Source: Microcaldota archaeon
GTDB lineage: Archaea > Micrarchaeota > Micrarchaeia > Micrarchaeales > Micrarchaeaceae
Direction: 5' to 3'
Assembly (NCBI GenBank): GCA_027344745.1
Contig: DAHWIS010000073.1
Location: 1 to 5,961 of the forward strand
DNA: 5,961 nt
Every line of letters starts with the position of its first letter. Position 1 is the first letter of the stretch. The translations under genes and the position numbers were made by a program. The notes under the pieces were generated by a model that did not search any database, was not told the DNA's origin, and saw only the letters and a program-made list of their open reading frames with translations. Positions 1-4,121 of the stretch are shown in pieces.

Positions 1-361
1 CGTCTATGCCGTAGAGTTTCCTATACAAATTAATCCATTCCACTGCATGCTTTTTGGCCAAAGAATACGGATTAGACGGTTCGCTTATAGATCCAGAGGT
101 TGGAAATATTATTGGCGTTTTGTCCCTCCTTGCCTTCTCCACGAATTTCATGGTCAATCCAAGCCCATCCTGAAAATATTCGTACGGCATTTCTTTAGAC
201 CTCCTTATCAATGTCCTAGCTGCCAAATGTACTATAAGATCATATCTTTGATCGTCAAATTGGCTATCTATGTCAAACCCATAAACGTCATGCTCAGTTT
301 GCAAATCAGCATAAACTACGGAACCTATAAAGCCCTTATGTCCCGTAACCAAAATCTTCAT
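1..361 (-). CDS. NAD-dependent epimerase/dehydratase (extended SDR), N-terminal part; runs off the left edge
   Basis: The first 120 codons are visible, from an ATG at 361. The N-terminus MKILVTGHKGFIG carries the GxxGxxG dinucleotide-binding motif (residues 7-13). An acidic residue (D30) follows the second beta strand, as expected for NAD(H) binding. HLAA (45-48) matches the conserved strand-4 motif, and the active-site set is Ser (about 89) plus Y99-S-L-A-K103 (YxxxK). Family members interconvert or modify nucleotide-activated sugars such as UDP-glucose or GDP-mannose in the cytoplasm, feeding surface glycan synthesis. Substrate specificity cannot be told because the C-terminal substrate domain lies beyond the edge. 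The stretch between the active-site Ser and the Tyr is only about 10 residues, shorter than the roughly 25 seen in GalE. A GGATGAT stretch 5 nt before the ATG may act as a weak ribosome-binding site. Fold assignment is firm; the exact enzyme is unknown. Confidence 0.85.
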   Translation of the reverse strand, partial: MKILVTGHKGFIGSVVYADLQTEHDVYGFDIDSQFDDQRYDLIVHLAARTLIRRSKEMPYEYFQDGLGLTMKFVEKARRDKTPIIFPTSGSISEPSNPYSLAKKHAVEWINLYRKLYGID

Positions 362-392
362 GCGTTATCATCCAAAATGATTTCGTAATGTA

Positions 393-404
393 CAAATAAA
401 AATA
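393..404 (-). terminator. U-rich candidate terminator after tRNA-Ile
   Basis: Immediately downstream of tRNA-Ile the transcript would read TATTTTTATTT. Archaeal RNA polymerase terminates at such U-rich tracts without needing a hairpin. The same AT-rich stretch lies about 35 nt before the epimerase start, so it could instead belong to that gene's promoter. Confidence 0.35.
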
Positions 405-501
405 TGGGCCTGGAGAGATTTGAACTCTCGACCTCCCGATTTCTGCTTAATCTGTGTAAAGCTATCAGTCGGGCGCTCCAACCATGCTAAGCTACAAGCC
501 C
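405..501 (-). tRNA. tRNA-Ile(GAU) with 22-nt intron at position 37/38
   Basis: A full cloverleaf reads from 501 down to 405. The acceptor stem is GGGCTTG/CAGGCCC with one T-G pair, and the discriminator is A at 405. The D stem is GCTT/GAGC, the anticodon stem CCCGA/TCGGG, and the T arm GAGAG-TTCAAAT-CTCTC. The anticodon loop is CTGATA plus A38, giving anticodon GAT (isoleucine, reading AUU/AUC). It is interrupted after A37 by 22 nt at 462-441 (exon 1 is 501-463, exon 2 is 440-405). The mature tRNA is 75 nt and CCA is not encoded. Position 37/38 is the canonical archaeal intron site. The intron 3' end shows an AA|A three-base bulge, while the 5' side fits only a relaxed bulge-helix-bulge, with three central pairs (CTG/CAG). 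A TATA box lies at 528-535. Confidence 0.93.
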
Positions 502-527
502 TTTCATGTTCTTATTTTTGCAAAAAG

Positions 528-535
528 GATATAAA
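528..535 (-). promoter_or_regulatory. TATA box of tRNA-Ile
   Basis: On the minus strand the element reads TTTATATC inside GGTATTTATATCC, close to the archaeal box A consensus TTTATATA. Its centre is about 30 nt upstream of the tRNA 5' end, which would place the transcription start a few nucleotides before G1. It lies between the AMMECR1 stop codon and the tRNA, so the tRNA need not depend on read-through. Confidence 0.6.
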
Positions 536-544
536 TACCTGCAA

Positions 545-1153
545 CTAAAGTCTGATCTCTATTATCTTTCCGCCTGGCGATTCCTCCCTAAAAATCTGCG
601 TTTGAAACTTATAAAGCCTCACATTTTTCTGTTTCCAATAGTCCTCTGGTAATCCTGCTTTCACACATGTTTCATCAAGATACCTCTCCGCCCCCCATTT
701 TTGCTCGACAGCTACTATCGGAAGCAGCAAACCGCTATAACTTCCATATTCTATTAAGGTACCGTCTCTGCCAACAACGATTGCTTTAAGGCGCTCTTTC
801 TCCCCTCCCTCTACTATTGCAGGTCTGGAAAGTATGCTCACCTCTATTGTCGATTCCTCCAATTCGGGTCTTGATATCGGAATGAATCTCGGATCTTCAA
901 ATGCCGCCGCGAGCGAGGCCAATACGAGCGTCTTTTTTATAGGTTTGTTGGATCTAGTAAAACCTACACACCCTCTAAGTGCTCTTGTTGGATAATGTTC
1001 TATCGTAACAAATATGCCGGTTTTCTCATCAAATTCGCTTATGCTATTTTCTACTATTTCTGGTTTGAATTGCGGGTTTTTTATATAAAGTTCTACTGCT
1101 GCCCTTGCGGCATTTACGAGTTTCTTGCCTTCTTGCAATGTGTAAGCATGCAT
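545..1153 (-). CDS. AMMECR1-domain protein (TIGR00296 / AmmeMemoRadiSam system protein A family)
   Basis: The 202-residue product is the normal length for a stand-alone AMMECR1 domain. Hallmarks are GIFVTI (46-51), the near-invariant LRGCVGF (59-65), AAFEDPRFIPI (83-93), the S-I-L-S-R-P strand (106-111), GLLLPIVAVEQKW (141-153) and a C-terminal YKFQTQIFREESPGGK. The family is conserved across archaea and eukaryotes. Its biochemical role is unresolved; the invariant Cys of LRGC and its context in some genomes with radical-SAM and Memo partners hint at a redox or modification role. Neither partner is visible here. The ATG at 1153 gives the standard start, with a hydrophobic amphipathic first helix (LQEGKKLVNAARAAV). 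No clear Shine-Dalgarno site precedes it, so the transcript may be leaderless. It is transcribed divergently from the RNase H gene and followed on the same strand by tRNA-Ile. Confidence 0.93.
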   Translation of the reverse strand: MHAYTLQEGKKLVNAARAAVELYIKNPQFKPEIVENSISEFDEKTGIFVTIEHYPTRALRGCVGFTRSNKPIKKTLVLASLAAAFEDPRFIPISRPELEESTIEVSILSRPAIVEGGEKERLKAIVVGRDGTLIEYGSYSGLLLPIVAVEQKWGAERYLDETCVKAGLPEDYWKQKNVRLYKFQTQIFREESPGGKIIEIRL

Positions 1154-1213
1154 GATATAATTGCTTAGATTAATTATTTAGTATATTAGCATGCTAAAAT
1201 ATTTGGTGTTCGT
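1154..1213. promoter_or_regulatory. Divergent promoter region with a perfect 12-bp palindrome
   Basis: This 60-bp AT-rich spacer separates the divergent AMMECR1 and RNase H genes. It holds TATA-like sequence (ATTTAGTATATTA, about 1175-1187) at a spacing that could serve a near-leaderless start in either direction. Directly next to it is the perfect inverted repeat TTAGCATGCTAA (1186-1197). The core GCATGC recurs at 1146-1151 over the AMMECR1 start codon. A regulator binding the palindrome would overlap the RNase H-side promoter. Promoter function is inferred from composition and spacing; the palindrome is seen directly. Confidence 0.45.
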
Positions 1214-1666
1214 TTGAAGAAAATCACAATTTATACCGATGGCGCAGCACGAGGCAACCCCGGAGAGAGCGCATCAGGTTATATAATATACGGAAAGGAC
1301 GGAGAAATACTTAAAAAGCACGAAGAATATAATGGGGTCAAAACCAACAATTATGCGGAATACAACGCAATATTACTTGCATTGGGCTGGTGCACTAAGA
1401 ACATGGGCAATCCAGAAAAATTGGGCGTTGTACTATATTCCGACAGCCAATTAGTTGTGAACCAACTGAACGGCGTATACAAAGTAAAATCATCAGATAT
1501 GCTTGAATTCAATGAGAGGATAAGAACGATAATCGGGAACTTCGGATCATTCAAGATAATAAACGTCCCTAGGGAGAACAAGAGCATAATACTCGTAGAC
1601 GCGGCGCTAAACCTTTTTCTCGACAAGCACCAAAAAGCGCGAATATATAAACCTAATAATCTATAA
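1214..1666 (+). CDS. rnhA: Ribonuclease HI (type 1 RNase H), TTG start
   Basis: The 150-residue product is a compact RNase H fold, which cuts the RNA strand of RNA-DNA hybrids left by primers and R-loops. All four DEDD metal ligands can be placed: D9 in IYTDGAARGNPG, E49 in NNYAEYNAILLAL, D77 in LYSDSQLVVNQL and D129 in VDAALN after VPRENK. The helix with the basic-protrusion handle of the E. coli enzyme is absent, as in archaeal and many bacterial short forms. The last motif is unusual: SIILV stands between RENK and the catalytic Asp, where the family normally has N-x-A-D. The start is TTG at 1214. An in-frame TAG at 1187 lies upstream, the only ATG nearby is out of frame, and MKKITIYTDG is exactly where the domain begins. 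A short gap separates it from the TPR-AAA gene, which appears to have its own promoter. The family is clear; rnhA is used in the general sense. Confidence 0.9.
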   Translation: MKKITIYTDGAARGNPGESASGYIIYGKDGEILKKHEEYNGVKTNNYAEYNAILLALGWCTKNMGNPEKLGVVLYSDSQLVVNQLNGVYKVKSSDMLEFNERIRTIIGNFGSFKIINVPRENKSIILVDAALNLFLDKHQKARIYKPNNL

Positions 1667-1679
1667 ATATTTAATTTAT
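1661..1679 (+). promoter_or_regulatory. TATA-like promoter element of the TPR-AAA gene
   Basis: The sequence CTATAAATATTTAATTTAT overlaps the RNase H stop codon and is centred about 29 nt upstream of the GTG at 1699. That is the spacing expected between an archaeal TATA box and a leaderless transcription start. No Shine-Dalgarno motif is visible between it and the start codon, which supports leaderless translation. Confidence 0.5.
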
Positions 1680-1698
1680 GCAATCAAATTGTATCTAA

Positions 1699-3225
1699 GT
1701 GATTCCATTGTCCGAGGAAGCAGTACAACCAAGTGAGAGTCCGTCTCAATTAGACCCAAATGCAAAGGACCACTGGAAGAAGGGCAACAGCCTATTTGAG
1801 GCTAGCAAATTTGATGAAGCTATAAAAGAATTTGATGAAGCTATACGCATATACCCGAATTATTCAGATGCCTATTTTAATAAGGCGCTTACGGAGCGCA
1901 TAACGCGCAATTATGATGCTGCAAAGGCAGACCTCGAAAAGGTCATGGAATTGCAGCCAGGCAGTCCCGATGCGCCCCTGTTATTCGGAGATATATTGGA
2001 ATCGAGCAACGACTTACTCGGGGCAAAGTATTGGTATGAAAAATCCCTCAAAATAGACTCGGGGTACTCCGAGGCAAAAAACCGTTTGGAACATCTCGAT
2101 TCACTTATACATATGGATTATGGGAGCTCGCAGAAAGAGGAGCAGATAGCCATAAACAGCCCTATAATCAAGAACGCTAATAATGAATTGATAGAAGAAG
2201 GACAGATAAAAAGGGTAAAATTCTACAAATCCAATGTAAAGTTCGACAGTGTAATGGGGTTGGAAAAGGTAAAGAAATATCTCCATGACAATGTGATACT
2301 TGCGATACAGCATCCAGAGCTATTCAAAAAATATGGCAAGAAGCTAGGCGTGGGGCTTATACTATATGGCCCCCCCGGGAATGGAAAGACCCACATAGTG
2401 AATGCAATAGCGGGGGAAGCCGGCGCCAATGTAATAATAGCCCAAATAAACCAGATAGTCGATATGTATACCGGGAATACTGAAAAAAATCTTAAACAAA
2501 TATTCGAGCAGGCGAGACAAAATCTGCCATGCATAATATTCTTCGATGAGCTCGACGCATTGGGTGTCAAAAGGGGGGGCGGCCAGGAAGGAGGAGAAAG
2601 CTCCGCCCTGAGGCTTGCAGTAAACGAATTCCTCGTGCAGATGAGTGGGGTCGAAAAGAATCCAGACGGGCTTTTCGTAATAGGCGCCACTAACCATCCG
2701 TGGGATATAGATCCGGCGCTTAAGCGAAGTGGGAGATTTGGAGACAGCGTATACTTAATGCCCCCAAAATACAAAGACAGGAAAAAACTCTTTGAATTTT
2801 ATACCAAAGATAAACCAAAATCGCACATAAACCTAGGTAGACTTGCAAGAGCCACCACTGGATTTTCAGCTGCCGACATAGAAAGAATATGCGATAAGGC
2901 CGCAATGCTGCCGTTGCTGCACGAATACGAGTACAAGAGCGGGAGAAGCCTGACTATGAAAGACATGCTGAAAGTACTGAGAGACAAGGACACAAGCGGA
3001 AGCTCCTTAGACGAATGGTATTCAATGGTAAAAAAGGACGTCATAAGCAAGACCGAAACACAAACAGTAGACGGAAAGAAACAGGAGATAGTGAAAGAAG
3101 GCAAACTGGACCCGCAGGAAAAAATCCTTTACAAGGCCATGGTAAAAGACATAAAAAAGAATACAAACGCAAGGAATATAAAGATCAGGCACTTCATGAG
3201 ATGGTTTGCGCTACACCTATTTTGA
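1699..3225 (+). CDS. TPR-AAA+ ATPase fusion (three TPRs plus one classical AAA domain)
   Basis: The 508-residue product starts at a GTG directly after an in-frame TAA, so no longer start is possible. Residues 24-125 form three tetratricopeptide repeats (about 24-57, 58-91, 92-125) of the A-x3-F-D-E-A-I type, a protein-binding scaffold. A charged linker (about 136-175) leads to one AAA domain with Walker A GPPGNGKT (224-231), pore-loop aromatic Y257 in MYTGN, Walker B IIFFDELDAL (279-288), sensor-1 N332 in GATN, paired arginine fingers R343 and R346 in KRSGRF, and the sensor-2 helix GFSAADIERICDKAA (389-402). All catalytic residues are intact, so it should be an active hexameric unfoldase or remodeller. 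The lead-in SNVKFDSVMGLEKVKKYL and the single AAA ring resemble the Vps4/katanin and p97 D-domain clade. There the N-terminal helical adaptor is an MIT or N-domain rather than TPRs. The C-terminal 80 residues are lysine-rich, helical and not recognised. Cytoplasmic; substrate unknown. It is convergent with tRNA-His. Confidence 0.88.
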   Translation: MIPLSEEAVQPSESPSQLDPNAKDHWKKGNSLFEASKFDEAIKEFDEAIRIYPNYSDAYFNKALTERITRNYDAAKADLEKVMELQPGSPDAPLLFGDILESSNDLLGAKYWYEKSLKIDSGYSEAKNRLEHLDSLIHMDYGSSQKEEQIAINSPIIKNANNELIEEGQIKRVKFYKSNVKFDSVMGLEKVKKYLHDNVILAIQHPELFKKYGKKLGVGLILYGPPGNGKTHIVNAIAGEAGANVIIAQINQIVDMYTGNTEKNLKQIFEQARQNLPCIIFFDELDALGVKRGGGQEGGESSALRLAVNEFLVQMSGVEKNPDGLFVIGATNHPWDIDPALKRSGRFGDSVYLMPPKYKDRKKLFEFYTKDKPKSHINLGRLARATTGFSAADIERICDKAAMLPLLHEYEYKSGRSLTMKDMLKVLRDKDTSGSSLDEWYSMVKKDVISKTETQTVDGKKQEIVKEGKLDPQEKILYKAMVKDIKKNTNARNIKIRHFMRWFALHLF

Positions 3226-3260
3226 CAAGTCATGAAGAGTAAGAAGGTACAGATTAATTA

Positions 3261-3345
3261 GGCCTTAGCCGGGGTTTTCGCAATATGTGTCGAACCCGGA
3301 CTTGAGGATCCACAGTCCTCCGTGCAGCCGTTACACCACTAAGGC
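3261..3345 (-). tRNA. tRNA-His(GUG) with 14-nt T-loop intron at position 59/60
   Basis: Read from 3345 to 3261: acceptor GCCTTAG/CTAAGGC (seven perfect pairs), D stem GTGT/GCAC with a short 7-nt loop AACGGCT, anticodon stem GAGGA/TCCTC, loop CTGTGGA (anticodon GTG), a 4-nt variable region, and T stem CCGGG/CCCGG. The T loop is 21 nt instead of 7. Removing 14 nt (3288-3275) restores TTCGACC. The junction folds as an archaeal splice site: T54-T55-C56-G57 pairs with CGAA of the intron as a 4-bp central helix, flanked by AC|A and AA|C three-base elements. Exon 1 is 3345-3289 and exon 2 is 3274-3261. Discriminator C73 (from G3261) is the histidine identity base. The -1 base is T, so the G-1 typical of tRNA-His is not encoded. 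The mature length is 71 nt before G-1 and CCA addition. Confidence 0.9.
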
Positions 3346-3370
3346 ACCAGTGTACTCTTAATACATACAA

Positions 3371-3388
3371 ACAGTTATTTAATAAAAT
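3371..3388 (-). promoter_or_regulatory. Possible TATA box of tRNA-His
   Basis: The minus strand reads ATTTTATTAAATAACTGT, ending 26 nt upstream of the tRNA 5' end and starting just after the stop codon of the last pilin-like gene. It resembles box A, but the centre is slightly far (about 34 nt) and the whole spacer is AT-rich. Co-transcription with the upstream operon is also possible. Confidence 0.35.
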
Positions 3389-3727
3389 CTATTTATTACG
3401 TTCGGAGCTTAGATTGACAATTATTACAGCGTAGATGCGGGGCTTGCTGGCGCTGCGTATTACAAATGCATTCCCGGTTGTGTTGAGTCTGATTCCGTCT
3501 GCAGTTGCCGCACTGATCAATGACTCTCTCCAGCCCTGGTACGATGTCATATTCATTGGCTCCGTGCTTGCGATTATATCCCTGAAAGATTGTACCGCAA
3601 GAAGGTTTGCATAGCTGCTAAAATATCCATATACATCATATGTTGCGGTTGCCTCCCTGCCTATGGCTACTACCGAGACTATGGCAAGCATACTTACCGA
3701 TACTAATAACATACCGTAAAAAGACAT
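3389..3727 (-). CDS. Small single-pass membrane protein, last gene of the pilin-like operon
   Basis: I do not recognise a family. The 112-residue product begins MSFYGMLLVSVSMLAIVSVVAIGRE. A hydrophobic helix (about 5-22) runs nearly from the first residue, followed by an Ala/Ser/Tyr-rich helix and a mixed domain ending in a hydrophobic strand (IYAVIIVNLSS). There are no cysteines. Three N-glycosylation sequons (N59, N82, N105) suggest that the C-terminal part is outside the cell. Unlike its neighbours it lacks a basic residue and a Q-x-x-x-E class III motif before the helix, so it may be an uncleaved anchor or a divergent minor pilin. Its ATG directly follows the TAG of the upstream gene with no spacer, and a GGTG lies 5 nt before the ATG, so translational coupling is likely. 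It is real because it keeps the operon packing and the hydrophobic-helix-first design. Confidence 0.75.
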   Translation of the reverse strand: MSFYGMLLVSVSMLAIVSVVAIGREATATYDVYGYFSSYANLLAVQSFRDIIASTEPMNMTSYQGWRESLISAATADGIRLNTTGNAFVIRSASKPRIYAVIIVNLSSERNK

Positions 3728-4117
3728 CTATGCACCGCATAAAGACAGACAAGAAAGACCATAAGTTGCATTCTTGTTGTCAACCAAGCAGAAATTTTCG
3801 CGTTTTGTACAAGACTCATTTCCATACGCCGATATCTGCCCATTATTATCCACAGTAATCCCGATTATGCCATAAGCCCTTATGATATTTTCCATCATAC
3901 TATTGCAGCCGGCCTTATGTCCCGGATCGGATATGCACCTATGCAGTGTCGAATTTCCGTAAAACAGGTTTGTAATGTCATATCTTGCATTTATAAGCCC
4001 AAAATCGTAAGATGGTCCCTGTGCCGAGTCATATGCAAGCATTGAGGCTATCGAAAGCGATGTTCCAGCAATAAGCAAGGCAATAAATACTTCAAACATC
4101 GCCATTTGTGCTTTCAT
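3728..4117 (-). CDS. Pilin-like small secreted/membrane protein with six cysteines
   Basis: A 129-residue protein of unrecognised family. The N-terminus MKAQMAMFEVFIALLIAG resembles an archaeal class III signal: a short basic head, Ala before Gln as a plausible prepilin-peptidase site (A3/Q4), and a Glu (E9) entering a hydrophobic helix of about 20 residues (10-28). The mature domain has six cysteines (61, 71, 103, 110, 123, 127), enough for three disulfides, and three sequons (N55, N100, N116). Both features fit an extracytoplasmic location. By analogy with minor pilins, the helix would pack into a filament or stay in the membrane while the small domain is displayed; this is inference. The ATG sits 4 nt after the stop codon of the 440-residue gene, and an AAGGT Shine-Dalgarno overlaps that stop, so the two are co-translated. 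Confidence 0.78.
   Translation of the reverse strand: MKAQMAMFEVFIALLIAGTSLSIASMLAYDSAQGPSYDFGLINARYDITNLFYGNSTLHRCISDPGHKAGCNSMMENIIRAYGIIGITVDNNGQISAYGNESCTKRENFCLVDNKNATYGLSCLSLCGA
3733..3736 (-). promoter_or_regulatory. Shine-Dalgarno site (GGTG) of the 112-residue gene
   Basis: GGTG lies 5 nt upstream of the ATG at 3727, inside the end of the preceding gene. It matches the archaeal anti-SD complement GGAGGTGATC and supports this start. Confidence 0.5.
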
Positions 4118-4121
4118 CGGA

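Noticed and set aside
47..388. Plus-strand open frame of 113 codons
   Set aside because: It is antisense to the epimerase, whose Rossmann and YxxxK motifs are clear; its own translation has no recognisable features.
1351..1683. Minus-strand open frame opposite RNase H
   Set aside because: It is the complement of a gene with all four catalytic residues; its hydrophobic look is a by-product of the antisense frame.
1808..1845. Tandem 17-nt direct repeat AATTTGATGAAGCTATA within the AAA gene
   Set aside because: It encodes K/E-FDEAI twice in TPR1, where the TPR consensus itself produces F-D-E-A-I spacing, so it is a coding repeat and not a mobile or regulatory element.
2223..2774. Long minus-strand open frame (183 codons) opposite the AAA domain
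   Set aside because: It lies antisense to the Walker A to second-region-of-homology segment and shows no domain or start signal.
3275..3288. T-loop insertion as evidence that tRNA-His is a pseudogene
   Set aside because: All stems are perfectly paired, C73 and the anticodon are intact, and the insertion folds as a splice substrate, so an intron explains it better.
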